Source: JAICSD01 sp035637115
GTDB lineage: Bacteria > Acidobacteriota > Vicinamibacteria > Vicinamibacterales > 2-12-FULL-66-21
Assembly (NCBI GenBank): GCA_035637115.1
Contig: DASPXV010000151.1
Span: 4,394 to 68,393, forward strand
Direction: 5' to 3'
DNA length: 64,000 bases
A program made the translations under genes and the position numbers. This document shows, in pieces, positions 49,415 to 59,023 of the stretch. The notes beneath the pieces are model-generated. The model saw only the letters and a program-made list of their open reading frames with translations. It ran no database searches and had not been told where the DNA came from. Every line of letters begins with the position of its first letter. Position 1 is the stretch's first letter.

Positions 49415-52400
49415 GTGTATCCTGCCGATGAGGTGGTCTATCGCCGTGTCAGCGTCGCGCGCGTGTCGGTCGTGGGGTGCGCGGCGGCAGTTCTCGTTCT
49501 CCTGATCGGCGGCGCGCTGGAGCTCGCGCGGTTCGGGGCGAACGATGCCGCGGCGGCCGCGCGCGTCGAACAGGAGGTGCGCGCCGCATTCGCGAACATG
49601 ACATCGGACGTCGAGCGCATGGCGCACGACGTGGCGCAGGACGAGCGCGTCAAGGAGGCAATGGCCTCCGGGCTCGAGACCGACGCCGGCGTCCGCACGC
49701 TGTTCGACGCCGCCGCGCGCGCGCGTTTCCGCAAGCCATCGGATCTCTCCGTCGTCGCGGTCACAATCTACAACTCGCATGGCGTCGCCCGCGGGTGGGC
49801 CGGTCGCGCGTCGGATCTTCCAGCCGAGCGCCCTCGACCCGCGCCGCTGTTCGTCGCCCCTTCCCCCCTTGGTCTGCGCCTCGTCTACCTGGAACGCATA
49901 ACGGGGCGAGATCGCACAGTGCTCGGTTCCGTCGCGGTAGAGCACGTGCTCACGCCCGCACGCGCCGGTTCCATGCTCCTGACGACGAGTGACTACGTGA
50001 TGCCGACGAGCCGTGCGCCGGTTTTGTTGCGGCTGAACGACGGAGGGCGGACGGGCAACGCGGCTGTCCCGACGTTCGTCGTCACGGCGGCGGACGGCAC
50101 ACCACTCGTGGATGCGTCGATCGCGCCGGGACAGCTGGCGGCCAGCCGCGCGCAGATGCGCCGCACGGCGGCCGCTGCGGCCATCGCGCTTCTCGCGCTC
50201 ACAACCCTCCTCCTCGCTGGACCTTTGCTTGATGCGCGCGCGCGTGCGCGGACCGCGCGGCGGGAGCTCGGGCTGACCGCGATGATTCTCGTGGTTGTCC
50301 TGGCGGCGAGTGCGCTCCTCTGGTTCGCCTTCGCCATGGCGCCATGGAGCGCGGTGGCGGGATATAGGACCGCATTCCGGCTGCTCCTTGGCGGCGCTAC
50401 TGCTGCCGGCCTTGCCGCCACGCTCGTGTCCGCCGCCGTGCGCCTGCGCGTGGCGCTTCGCCGGATCAGGCAATCGCCGGAGTCCCAATGGGGGCTGTTC
50501 ATCGCGGCGCAGCTCGCGTGCGGTGTGGTCCTCGCCGCGTTATTCATCCTGTTCGAGCGTGTGCTGGGCCGAAGCGTCGATCCGGCGGCCGTCGATCTGC
50601 GTCATTTCTCGCTCCACCCGTGGAGCGCGGCCCGCCTCGCGACGCTGGCCGGCGTGCTGCTCGCGCACGCAGCGGTCCTCTGGGCCGGCGCTCTGGCCTG
50701 CGCGATCGCGATCGCGCGCTGGCGGCTGCCGCGAAGCTGGTCATCCCGTCACGCGGTAGCGGCGGTACTCTGGCTCATCCCGATCGTCCTGCTCGCGTCC
50801 GCGGGCGTCCGGCGCGGGTGGCCGATTCCGGTATCTGCCGTCGTGCTCGGCGCGGTCGCCTGCGCGGCCGCTGCGCTCATCGCGCCGCGCCTGGTGACGT
50901 GGTACCGCCGCGCGACGGTCGCATCGCGGATCCTCGCACTGTTCATGGGGTTCCTGCTGCCTGCGCTGCTCGTGTATCCGTCCGTGCACTTTTTTTCCGA
51001 GCGATCGATGCGCCATCTGGTGGAGACGCGCTACGCCGTCGAGGCGATGCGCCACCCGCAGACGCTGCAGGAACGGCTGCGCCAGGCGCTCGATGAGATC
51101 GACGCCGTACCCGGGCTGCCCGACCTCGTGGAGAATGCCGCGCGCGCATCCGCCGATGTGCCTCGGACCGACACCGCGTTCCGTCTCTGGAGCCAGACCG
51201 TCCTCGCACGCGAACGTCTCACGAGCAACCTGGAGATCTACAACGACAAAGGGGCGCTCGTCAGCCGCTTTGCACTCGGGTTCCCGGAATACACAGGCGG
51301 TGCGCAGGCAACGGAAACGCTCGGCAGCTGCCAATGGGAAATCGTCGGCGAAGCGCTGCCATTCGCCGGCGCGCAGGAACGCAACACGCTCCACGCGCAG
51401 CGAAGCGTCTGCGTCGACGCGCGTCCGATCGGCGCGATCGTCGTCCACGTCGTGTTCGATTACCGCACGCTGCCGTTCATCACGTCGCAGTCCGCCTATT
51501 TCGACGTGTTCAGCCCGGCGGGCACCGGCACTGCGCTCGAAGGCCCGCCGGCGGGTGACGTGGATTTCACCGTCTATGGCTGGGGCCTGACGACGATCTA
51601 CTCCTCCGGACCCGACGCGTGGCCGCTGTACGACGAAACGTTCAAGCGGGTCTACGCGTCTCGCCAGCCGTTCTGGACGGTGCTGCGCAAGCGAAACGCC
51701 GCCTACAACGTGTACTTCGCGAACGATCGGCAATTCATCTACAGCCTCGGTTATGCCGTCGCGGGTGTGTTCGATCACCTGGTACGGCTCGCGGAGCTGA
51801 CGACGCTGGCCGCGGCGGTGTACGCCGTGATTCTCGTTGCGAACGTCGGCTTTACGCGGATCGGGCGCGGTACGCCGCAGACGGGACGCGCCCTGCTCCG
51901 AGAGATCCGCGCCAGCTTCTATCGCAAGCTGTTCCTCGCGTTCGTCCTCGCGTCGATCGTGCCGGTCCTGACTCTCGCGCTCGTCATCCGCACCTATTTC
52001 GCGGGTCTCCTGCTGACCGGCATTCAGGACGAAGCGTCGCGCACGGCCGCCGTCGCCCAGCGCGTGATCGAGGAGTCCGACGCGCTGATGCGGCGCGGCG
52101 CCGAAGGCGTTGTTCCCTTCGGCGACGACGTGATGGTCTGGATCAGCCAGTTGATCAGCCAGGACGTCAACGTCTTCATCGAGGCTGAACTGTACGCAAC
52201 CAGCGAGCGCGACCTGTTCGCGTCCGGCGTCCTTCCGACGCGCACCCCAGACGACGTGTATCGCGCCATCGTGCTCCTGCGGCAGCCCAACGTGGTCACC
52301 GAGGACCGCATCGGCGATGTCCCGTACATGCTCGCCGCCGCCCCCGTTCGCCTGGGCAGCTTGAGCGGCGTCCTCACCGTGCCACTCGCGTTTCGCCAGC

Positions 52401-53344
52401 ACGAAGTCGAGAGTGAGATCGACGATCTCGACCGCGGAGTACATCTCGCGGCGCTCTTCTTCATCCTGCTCGGCGCCGCGATCGGGTTGTCGATGGCCGA
52501 AAGAATTGCGGATCCAATCCGGCAGCTGACGCGCGCGACAGGAAGAATCGCGCGAGGGGACTTCGATGCGCGGATCGCCGTCCGGTCCTCGGACGAGCTG
52601 CGGCGGCTGGTGGATGCCTTCAACGGCATGGCCGCCGAGTTGAAAGGGCAGCGCGATCAGCTGGAGCGCACGCATCGGCTGGAAGCGTGGGCCGAGATGG
52701 CGCGGCAGGTCGCGCACGAGATCAAGAATCCGCTCACGCCGATCCAGCTCTCGGCCGAGCACCTGCGCCGGGTGCACGCGGATCGCGGCGAGCCGATGGG
52801 TCCGGTACTCGAAGGCTGTGTGACGTCAATCCTTGGACAGGTGCGGTTGCTCCGCCAGATCGCGTCCGAGTTCTCCAGCTTCGCGTCTTCGCCGACCGCG
52901 CGTCGCGCACCCGCTGATCCCGTGCAAATCGTCCACGAGGTCGTCGAGCCGTATCGCGCGGGGCTTCAGGGGCGAATCGCCGTGATCAACGACGTGGCCG
53001 CGCCACTGCCGACGGTGTACGTGGATCGCACGCTGGTCACGCGCGCGCTCGCCAACATCGTCGAAAACGCGCTGCACGCGATGCCCGGCTCTGGATCGCT
53101 GCATCTCACATCACGCGTGGAAGGCGACTGGGTGCTGATTCGTGTGGAAGACAGCGGCATGGGCATGGACGCCGACGCACTGGCCCGCGTATTCGAACCT
53201 TATTTCTCCACCAAGACGACCGGCACAGGGCTTGGACTTCCGATCGCTCTCCGCAACATCGAGCTCAGCGGCGGCCATATCGACGTCGACAGTGAAAAGG
53301 GACGCGGAACGGCCGTGACGATCAAGCTGCCGGTGGCGCGGTAG
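49415..53344 (+). CDS. Very large NtrY-like membrane sensor histidine kinase
   Basis: A 1309-residue protein, about twice the size of a typical NtrY. Start GTG 49415 (GTG 49433 is an alternative). An N-terminal helix (17-37) is followed by an extracytoplasmic sensor stretch (40-250). About eight to ten further membrane helices follow between 255 and 520, then a second periplasmic domain (about 530-800), another helix pair and a CHASE-like segment (about 850-1010). A HAMP domain follows (ADPIRQLTRATGRIARGDFD). The kinase core has H1101 in AHEIKNPLTPIQLSAEHLRR and an ATPase domain with NALHAMPGSG, VEDSGMGMD and TKTTGTGLGLPIALRN. HEIKNPLTPIQ is typical of NtrY-type kinases. No response regulator is adjacent. 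The 3' end overlaps pssA by 23 bp. Confidence 0.88.
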   Translation: MYPADEVVYRRVSVARVSVVGCAAAVLVLLIGGALELARFGANDAAAAARVEQEVRAAFANMTSDVERMAHDVAQDERVKEAMASGLETDAGVRTLFDAAARARFRKPSDLSVVAVTIYNSHGVARGWAGRASDLPAERPRPAPLFVAPSPLGLRLVYLERITGRDRTVLGSVAVEHVLTPARAGSMLLTTSDYVMPTSRAPVLLRLNDGGRTGNAAVPTFVVTAADGTPLVDASIAPGQLAASRAQMRRTAAAAAIALLALTTLLLAGPLLDARARARTARRELGLTAMILVVVLAASALLWFAFAMAPWSAVAGYRTAFRLLLGGATAAGLAATLVSAAVRLRVALRRIRQSPESQWGLFIAAQLACGVVLAALFILFERVLGRSVDPAAVDLRHFSLHPWSAARLATLAGVLLAHAAVLWAGALACAIAIARWRLPRSWSSRHAVAAVLWLIPIVLLASAGVRRGWPIPVSAVVLGAVACAAAALIAPRLVTWYRRATVASRILALFMGFLLPALLVYPSVHFFSERSMRHLVETRYAVEAMRHPQTLQERLRQALDEIDAVPGLPDLVENAARASADVPRTDTAFRLWSQTVLARERLTSNLEIYNDKGALVSRFALGFPEYTGGAQATETLGSCQWEIVGEALPFAGAQERNTLHAQRSVCVDARPIGAIVVHVVFDYRTLPFITSQSAYFDVFSPAGTGTALEGPPAGDVDFTVYGWGLTTIYSSGPDAWPLYDETFKRVYASRQPFWTVLRKRNAAYNVYFANDRQFIYSLGYAVAGVFDHLVRLAELTTLAAAVYAVILVANVGFTRIGRGTPQTGRALLREIRASFYRKLFLAFVLASIVPVLTLALVIRTYFAGLLLTGIQDEASRTAAVAQRVIEESDALMRRGAEGVVPFGDDVMVWISQLISQDVNVFIEAELYATSERDLFASGVLPTRTPDDVYRAIVLLRQPNVVTEDRIGDVPYMLAAAPVRLGSLSGVLTVPLAFRQHEVESEIDDLDRGVHLAALFFILLGAAIGLSMAERIADPIRQLTRATGRIARGDFDARIAVRSSDELRRLVDAFNGMAAELKGQRDQLERTHRLEAWAEMARQVAHEIKNPLTPIQLSAEHLRRVHADRGEPMGPVLEGCVTSILGQVRLLRQIASEFSSFASSPTARRAPADPVQIVHEVVEPYRAGLQGRIAVINDVAAPLPTVYVDRTLVTRALANIVENALHAMPGSGSLHLTSRVEGDWVLIRVEDSGMGMDADALARVFEPYFSTKTTGTGLGLPIALRNIELSGGHIDVDSEKGRGTAVTIKLPVAR

Positions 53345-54089
53345 GTTTTCGCCGGATTCTCGAGAACAGGAACACGACGACGGCCCACGTGATGTACGTG
53401 TAGGCCATCACGACGAGCGCGACGCGGGGGTGCGACGCGATGAGCGCGATGATGACGGCGCCCAGGAAGAGCGCGAGATACGAACGGCGCCAGCCGACCT
53501 CGATTGCCTTGATGCTGCGGAAGCGGATCGTGCTCACCATCAGCAAGCCGGGCACGAGGACCATCGGGAGCGCAAGGATCGCGACGCGGGGATCCTGCAG
53601 GCCCCACGGATACATGAACACCGTCGATGCGATCACGCCGCCGGCGGCCGGACTTGGCAGCCCCGCGAAGTAGCGCTTATCGGTCGTGCTTCCGGTCTGG
53701 ATGTTGAAGCGCGCGAGCCGCATCGCGGCAGCGGTCACGTAAACGAACCCCGCGGCCCACCCGACACGACCGAGCGGCCAGAGCCCCCACGTGAACGCCA
53801 GGATTGCCGGCGCAAGGCCGAACGAGACGACATCGGCAAGCGAATCGAGTTCCACGCCAAAGGCGGATGATGAGTTGGTGAGACGCGCAAGGAAACCGTC
53901 CAGCGTGTCGAGCACCATCGCGATCCCGATGAGGACGGCCGCTGTATCGAAGTCGCCGCGTGTCGAGTACACGACGCACGCGTAGCCACAGAACAAGTTG
54001 CCGACCGTCATGAGCGACGGGACCAGAAACACACCCCGGCGGAAACGTTGCGGCCGGTCTTCCCGACGCCGCCGGAGCGGATAGATCAC
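53322..54089 (-). CDS. pssA: CDP-diacylglycerol-serine O-phosphatidyltransferase
   Basis: A 255-residue integral membrane enzyme that makes phosphatidylserine. The CDP-alcohol phosphatidyltransferase motif is seen as VLDTLDGFLARL followed by FGVELDSLADVVSFG (D-G-x2-A-R-x8-G-x3-D-x3-D). Multiple helices follow to the C-terminus. The size suits the Gram-positive/Bacillus-type integral PssA rather than the E. coli peripheral type. Its start overlaps the psd stop by 4 bp, so the two steps to phosphatidylethanolamine are co-translated. Confidence 0.93.
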   Translation of the reverse strand: MIYPLRRRREDRPQRFRRGVFLVPSLMTVGNLFCGYACVVYSTRGDFDTAAVLIGIAMVLDTLDGFLARLTNSSSAFGVELDSLADVVSFGLAPAILAFTWGLWPLGRVGWAAGFVYVTAAAMRLARFNIQTGSTTDKRYFAGLPSPAAGGVIASTVFMYPWGLQDPRVAILALPMVLVPGLLMVSTIRFRSIKAIEVGWRRSYLALFLGAVIIALIASHPRVALVVMAYTYITWAVVVFLFSRIRRKPTAPPAA

Positions 54090-54730
54090 TGCTCGTCCTT
54101 ACGCGCCGGATTCAGGCGCGCCAGGACGGTCTCGCCCGCCACGACGGTCTGGCCGACATGGACGAGCAGCTGCGCGCGTTTCGGGAGGAACACGTCCATG
54201 CGCGATCCAAACTTCATCAAGCCGATCCGCTCGCCGCGTGCGAGCGTCTGCCCTTCGCTGACGCGGCACACGATCCGCCGTGCGAGCATGCCGACAACCT
54301 GGCGAACGACGACGGTCTCCCCGTCGTGGTCGATCCAGATCTCGTTCAATTCGTTGGCGTTGGCATCCTCTTTATATGCGGGCAGGAACTTGCCCGGCCG
54401 GTAGTCGATGCGCGTGATGCGCCCCGAAACGGGTGAGCGATTCATGTGCACATCCATCGGCGAGAGGAAGATCGTGACCTGCTGCCAGTCGCCAGGCGGA
54501 CTCCAGCGGCCGTCGGTCGGCCCCGCGATCATCACCCGCCCATCAGCGGGGGAAACGACGAGCCCCTCGGCGGCAGGAATCTGACGTTCCGGATCGCGGA
54601 AAAAGTAGCCGAAGAAGGCTCCCAGGGCTGCAAATCCCGCCGCCCAGCCGTAGCGGCGCGCGCCGGCAAGCGCAGCCGCTGGCACGAGCGCGCCGACGAT
54701 GAAGGGTAACCCTGCTTTGTCTATTTTCAT
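54086..54730 (-). CDS. psd: Phosphatidylserine decarboxylase (short, GS-type)
   Basis: A 214-residue membrane-associated decarboxylase that converts phosphatidylserine to phosphatidylethanolamine. Features: N-terminal hydrophobic part, FFRDPERQIPAAEGLVVSPA, LSPMDVHMNRSPVSG and the self-cleavage site GLMKFGSRMDVFLP, where the Gly-Ser bond is cut to leave the pyruvoyl group. The short class uses GSR in place of the LGST of the long E. coli enzyme. It precedes pssA with a 4-bp overlap. Confidence 0.94.
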   Translation of the reverse strand: MKIDKAGLPFIVGALVPAAALAGARRYGWAAGFAALGAFFGYFFRDPERQIPAAEGLVVSPADGRVMIAGPTDGRWSPPGDWQQVTIFLSPMDVHMNRSPVSGRITRIDYRPGKFLPAYKEDANANELNEIWIDHDGETVVVRQVVGMLARRIVCRVSEGQTLARGERIGLMKFGSRMDVFLPKRAQLLVHVGQTVVAGETVLARLNPARKDEQ

Positions 54731-54737
54731 GCAGCTA

Positions 54738-54772
54738 ATAAAAAAAGGCCGGCCTCACCATGGGACCGGCCT
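54738..54772 (-). terminator. Rho-independent terminator after the DUF465 gene
   Basis: On the minus strand a 7-bp GC-rich stem AGGCCGG / CCGGCCT (plus coordinates 54766-54772 and 54746-54752) with a 13-nt loop is followed by a run of seven Ts. It lies 23 bp beyond the DUF465 stop and just upstream of psd, separating the two transcripts. Confidence 0.8.
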
Positions 54773-54795
54773 CGAATCTTGGCGTTCGTCAGCGG

Positions 54796-55038
54796 TTAAT
54801 GCGACGCGTGCGTCGGCTCCGACCGCATATGACGCAGCATGTTTTCCATCTGATCCTTCAGCTGGAGCTTGCGCTTCTTCAGTCTCACTTCTTCGATCTG
54901 TTCGGGTTCTGAGAGGTACTGGCGGGTAGCGAGGTTGTGGATCCGTTCATCGAGGTCGTGGTGCTGAGTGGCGAGTTGGCGGAACTCGTCGTTGCTCTCC
55001 AGCAACTGCTGCTTCATTGCGTCGAAGTCTGTCGGCAT
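54796..55038 (-). CDS. Small DUF465 / YdcH-family coiled-coil protein
   Basis: An 80-residue, highly charged, wholly helical protein (HHDLDERIHNLATRQYLSEP, EVRLKKRKLQLKDQMENMLR). The central Leu-Lys-rich R-L-K-K-x-K-L-x-L-K-D motif is the DUF465/YdcH signature. Members are abundant small proteins of unknown function. It has GGAGG (minus strand, about 55049-55045) upstream and its own terminator, so it is probably a single-gene transcript. Confidence 0.85.
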   Translation of the reverse strand: MPTDFDAMKQQLLESNDEFRQLATQHHDLDERIHNLATRQYLSEPEQIEEVRLKKRKLQLKDQMENMLRHMRSEPTHASH

Positions 55039-55111
55039 TTCCGCCTCCTGGTTGGGAGCCTACCCGAGGACATTCATAACAAGCGCAAGGTAGCACAAGC
55101 CGGACGGCCCT

Positions 55112-55579
55112 TCAAGGTGAGGCGTCGATCTGTTCTTTCCACAAAATCAGCCCATCTTCGTCCGGTTTCGAGTAGTAGCGCGGACGTCGGGCCGCAACGC
55201 GGAACCCCAGCCGCTCGTACAGGCCGATTGCCGCGGTATTTGACTCCCGGACCTCGAGGGTCGCCTTTGTCGCCCCCGCCGAGACAGCGTCAGCCATTGT
55301 CTCGCGCATCAATACCGTCGCGAGGCCCCGCCGCCGTTCCGCCCGCGCCACCGCGAGCGTGTTGATGTGGAGCTCGTCAAAGAGGACCCAGCACAGACAG
55401 AAAGCCACCGCTCGCTCGTCGTCATCGCGCAGCAGGTACGCGCGCGTGACATCGGAATTTTGCAGCTCCCACACGAGCGATTCGCGCGACCACGGATTGG
55501 TGAAGGAATCGGTTTCGAGCGCCATGACGGCGTCGATGTCCGCTTCGGCCGGTTCCCGCGGCAGCCGCTCGACACGCAC
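55112..55579 (-). CDS. rimI: Ribosomal protein S18 alanine N-acetyltransferase (GNAT)
   Basis: A 155-residue GNAT acetyltransferase. GTG 55579 is chosen (VRVERLPREPAEADIDAVMA); the longer frame lies inside tsaB. Seen: LETDSFTNPWSRESLVWEL, ELHINTLAVARAERRRGLAT with the acetyl-CoA loop, and LEVRESNTAAIGLYERLGF. It is one base after tsaB, and the rimI-tsaB pairing is conserved in bacteria, which supports RimI over a generic GNAT. Confidence 0.87.
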   Translation of the reverse strand: MRVERLPREPAEADIDAVMALETDSFTNPWSRESLVWELQNSDVTRAYLLRDDDERAVAFCLCWVLFDELHINTLAVARAERRRGLATVLMRETMADAVSAGATKATLEVRESNTAAIGLYERLGFRVAARRPRYYSKPDEDGLILWKEQIDASP

Positions 55580-55580
55580 G

Positions 55581-56309
55581 TCAGGGCGTCGCTTTCGGCG
55601 CCGCCTTGCGGTCCCGCGCGAGCTCCGCATCCGGACGGCGCACGTACAACGGGACGACCGCGTGCGGCACAACCGCTCGTTGTGGCTCGGCCGCGGCGAT
55701 GGACGCGATCTTTCCCGCGAGCGAAGGGACACTGGAAGGAATCACCGCGTGCTGACCCAGGCGGGCGCGGATGGACTCGGCGTATTTGATCGCGCCATCG
55801 CCCGCAAATTGGACCCGGCAGTGATCGTCGATGGCGCGCGCCCACGTTCCGAGCGTCGCCTCGGGCGCCCGCGAGGACGGCGGCTGAACCATCGTGCGGG
55901 CGTCTGAGTCGTACAGGCAGCCGAAGACCTCGCCCCGGTGGGCATCGATCCAGACGGCGATGAGCTCCGACGTTCGAGATTCCACATTCGAGGTTCGTTG
56001 ACAAACGGACGCCAGGGCGTCGAACGACGAAACCGGGACGACCAGCTTGTGTTGCGCGAGCGCGAGTCCCTGAATTGTCGCGATGCCGACACGCAGGCCC
56101 GTGAACGATCCCGGACCTGTCGCGACCGCGAAGCGATCCACGTCTCGCAGCGCGACGCCCGCCTCTTCAAGGATGGTCATCAGCTCGCGCGGCAGCCGCT
56201 CGCCGTGCGTTCGCGTACCGTCGCCCTCGCGTTCGACGAGCACGACGCCATCGCGCGCGACGGCAGCGCTTCCTGCAGCCGACGACGTATCGAGCGCCAG
56301 GATCACCAT
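55581..56309 (-). CDS. tsaB: tRNA threonylcarbamoyladenosine biosynthesis protein TsaB
   Basis: A 242-residue ASKHA-fold protein (MVILALDTSSAAGSAAVARD, FAVATGPGSFTGLRVGIATI) that partners TsaD and TsaE in making t6A37 of ANN-decoding tRNAs. The C-terminal part (about 110-242) is diverged, as usual. Start ATG 56309 is 35 bp from the divergent mutS start; the short gap contains TATACT (plus strand, 56323-56328) and overlapping TATAAC (minus strand), possible -10 elements for the two genes. Confidence 0.92.
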   Translation of the reverse strand: MVILALDTSSAAGSAAVARDGVVLVEREGDGTRTHGERLPRELMTILEEAGVALRDVDRFAVATGPGSFTGLRVGIATIQGLALAQHKLVVPVSSFDALASVCQRTSNVESRTSELIAVWIDAHRGEVFGCLYDSDARTMVQPPSSRAPEATLGTWARAIDDHCRVQFAGDGAIKYAESIRARLGQHAVIPSSVPSLAGKIASIAAAEPQRAVVPHAVVPLYVRRPDAELARDRKAAPKATP

Positions 56310-56344
56310 GTATTCGCAATGTTATACTCCGCCGTATCCCTCCG

Positions 56345-58993
56345 ATGTCGTCCCCTCCCGTGTCCAGCGAACCAGCCGGCGCGACTCCCGCGATGCGGCA
56401 GTACTTCGACGCGAAGCGGCAATACCGCGACGCGATCGTGTTCTTCCGCATGGGGGACTTCTACGAAATGTTCTACGAGGACGCGCTGACAGCGGCGCGC
56501 GCGCTCGAGCTGACGCTGACGTCGCGATCGAAGGACTCGACCGGAGGCGCGATTCCGATGTGCGGCGTGCCCTTCCATGCCGCCGATGGCTATATCGCGC
56601 GACTGGTGCGTAAAGGCTTCCGCGTCGCGGTCGTCGAGCAGGTGGAAGATCCCAAGAAGGCGAAAGGGCTTGTACGTCGCGAAGTCGTCCGCGTCGTTTC
56701 CCCGGGCACGCTGACCGACGCCGGGTACCTGGAAGCGCGCGAGCCCGCTTTCCTGCTCTCCCTCGCGCCGATGCATCCGACGGCCGGATTTGGCGTGGCT
56801 CTGCTGGATCTCTCCACGGGCGAGTTCACGACGACGGAGTATTCGGGCGACGAGGGGCGGGCCGCACTGGCCGACGAGCTCGCCGTGCTTCGGCCGCGCG
56901 AAGTACTCGTGCCGATCGGCTTCGACGACGCGTCGCAGCTCGTGCAATCGGCGCGCATTGAGGCCCGCCTGACGCCGGGTGAACCGTGGACGTTCGAATA
57001 CGAATCCGCGCGGCGGACGCTGCTCGACCAGTTCAACACGCAGACACTGCAGGGTTTCGGGATCGAGGATCATCCGGCGGCTGTGGCGGCGGCGGGCGCG
57101 CTCGTCCATTACCTGCGCGACACACAGAAAGCCGATCTCGCGCATGTCCGCGCGGTCGCGTTTCGAACCGGTTCAGACTGCCTGATCGTCGATCCGACGA
57201 CGCTGCGCAATCTCGAGGTGCTCGAAGCGGCGGATGGCGGACGGACCGGTTCTCTCCTGCACGAGATGGATCGCACCATCACGCCCATGGGTGGGCGCCT
57301 GCTGCGCGCGTGGCTGCTCCGTCCGCTGGTGGCCCTCGAGCGCATCCAGGATCGTCTCGACGCCGTCGAGGATTTCGCGTTCCGAAACACGGCGCGGGTC
57401 AAGCTGCGCGATACGCTGAAGTCCATCCACGACGTGGAGCGGCTCGTGGCGCGGGCGGCACTTGGCACCGCGGGACCGCGCGATCTCGTCTCGCTCCGCC
57501 AATCGATCGCGGCGATTCCCCGCGTGCGCATGGTGCTCGAAGAGTTCCAGTCGCCGCTCGTCAGAAGCCTCATCGCGGAGCTCGACGATCTCATGGACAT
57601 CCGTGACGCGCTCGACAGGACGCTCATCGACGAACCGCCGCTGGTGGCACGCGACGGTGGCGTCGTTCGCGACGGCGTGGATCCGGAGCTCGACGATCTG
57701 CGCGGGATCAGCCGCAGCGGCAAGCGGCGGATCGCCGAGATGGAAGAGGCAGAACGCGCCCGCACCGGCATCTCGTCGCTGAAGATCCGCTACAACCGCG
57801 TCTTCGGGTACTACATCGAGATCTCGAAGTCGAACCTCGGCAACGTGCCCGCGGACTATCATCGCAAGCAGACGATCGCCGGCGGCGAGCGCTTCATCAC
57901 GCCGGCGCTGAAGGAGTACGAGGAGAAGGTGCTCGGGGCCGACGAGCGGATCGTCGAGCGCGAGGTTGAAATCTTCGAAGCGCTGCGAGGACGCGTCGCA
58001 GCGGAAGCGCCGCGGATTCAGGACACGGCGCGCGCGCTCGCATCGCTCGACGTGCTCGCGGCACTCGCGGAAACCGCCGCGGTCCAGAACTACACGAAGC
58101 CGCTGATGCACGCAGGTGACGACCTCATCGCCTCCGACGCGCGCCATCCCGTCGTCGAGCGCCACGTCCCGGATGCGTTCGTCCCGAACGACATCTTGCT
58201 CGATGCGGCCGATCAGCAGCTGATCATCCTCACGGGACCGAACATGGGCGGCAAGTCGACCTACCTCCGTCAGTGCGCACTGCTCTGCCTGATGGCGCAG
58301 ACGGGGTCCTTCGTACCCGCACGCAGCGCGAAGCTGCCCGTCGTCGATCGCCTCTTCGCGCGCGTGGGCGCGTCGGACAACATCACGCGCGGGCAGTCCA
58401 CGTTCATGGTCGAGATGCAGGAGACCGCGAACATCCTGCACTGCGCCACGTCGCGCAGTCTGGTCATCCTCGACGAGATCGGCCGCGGCACCGCCACGTT
58501 CGATGGCCTGAGTCTGGCGTGGGCGGTCGCCGAACACCTGGCGTCGAACCCGCGCGCGCGGCCGAAGACGATCTTTGCCACGCACTATCACGAGCTCACG
58601 GATCTGGCGGATGCGATTCCCGGCGTCGCGAACTTTCACGTCGTCGTCCGCGAGTGGAAGGACGACCTCGTGCTGTTGCGAAAGGTCGTGCCCGGCCGCG
58701 CCGACCGCAGCTACGGCATCCAGGTTGCCCGCCTCGCGGGTCTGCCCGCCGCCGTCGTGTCTCGCGCTCGCGAGATCCTGACCGGTCTCGAACGCGACGA
58801 GCTTTCACGGGGCGGGCGGCCATCGCTGAGCGGCGCGCCGCCCGATCGGCAACAACAGCTCGGCCTCTTCCAGGCCCCGTCGCCCGCCGATGATCCACTC
58901 CGCCGCCGCTTACGCGAGATCGACGTCAACCAGCTCACGCCACTTCAAGCGCTGACCCTCCTCGCCGAACTACGCCATCAGGCGGAGGAATGA
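56345..58993 (+). CDS. mutS: DNA mismatch repair protein MutS
   Basis: An 882-residue MutS1. The N-terminal mismatch-binding domain carries the Phe-x-Glu type site in VFFRMGDFYEMFYEDA (about 38-52). Connector, lever and clamp domains follow (NRVFGYYIEISKSNLGNVPA). The ABC ATPase has ILTGPNMGGKSTYLRQC, FMVEMQETANILHCAT, DEIGRGTATFDGLSLAWAV and FATHYHELTDL. The C-terminal tail ends with helices for dimerisation. Length and motif order are standard. mutL is not in the window. Confidence 0.97.
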   Translation: MSSPPVSSEPAGATPAMRQYFDAKRQYRDAIVFFRMGDFYEMFYEDALTAARALELTLTSRSKDSTGGAIPMCGVPFHAADGYIARLVRKGFRVAVVEQVEDPKKAKGLVRREVVRVVSPGTLTDAGYLEAREPAFLLSLAPMHPTAGFGVALLDLSTGEFTTTEYSGDEGRAALADELAVLRPREVLVPIGFDDASQLVQSARIEARLTPGEPWTFEYESARRTLLDQFNTQTLQGFGIEDHPAAVAAAGALVHYLRDTQKADLAHVRAVAFRTGSDCLIVDPTTLRNLEVLEAADGGRTGSLLHEMDRTITPMGGRLLRAWLLRPLVALERIQDRLDAVEDFAFRNTARVKLRDTLKSIHDVERLVARAALGTAGPRDLVSLRQSIAAIPRVRMVLEEFQSPLVRSLIAELDDLMDIRDALDRTLIDEPPLVARDGGVVRDGVDPELDDLRGISRSGKRRIAEMEEAERARTGISSLKIRYNRVFGYYIEISKSNLGNVPADYHRKQTIAGGERFITPALKEYEEKVLGADERIVEREVEIFEALRGRVAAEAPRIQDTARALASLDVLAALAETAAVQNYTKPLMHAGDDLIASDARHPVVERHVPDAFVPNDILLDAADQQLIILTGPNMGGKSTYLRQCALLCLMAQTGSFVPARSAKLPVVDRLFARVGASDNITRGQSTFMVEMQETANILHCATSRSLVILDEIGRGTATFDGLSLAWAVAEHLASNPRARPKTIFATHYHELTDLADAIPGVANFHVVVREWKDDLVLLRKVVPGRADRSYGIQVARLAGLPAAVVSRAREILTGLERDELSRGGRPSLSGAPPDRQQQLGLFQAPSPADDPLRRRLREIDVNQLTPLQALTLLAELRHQAEE

Positions 58994-59023
58994 CCGGTCT
59001 GCGCGACTTCACGTTCCTCAAGA

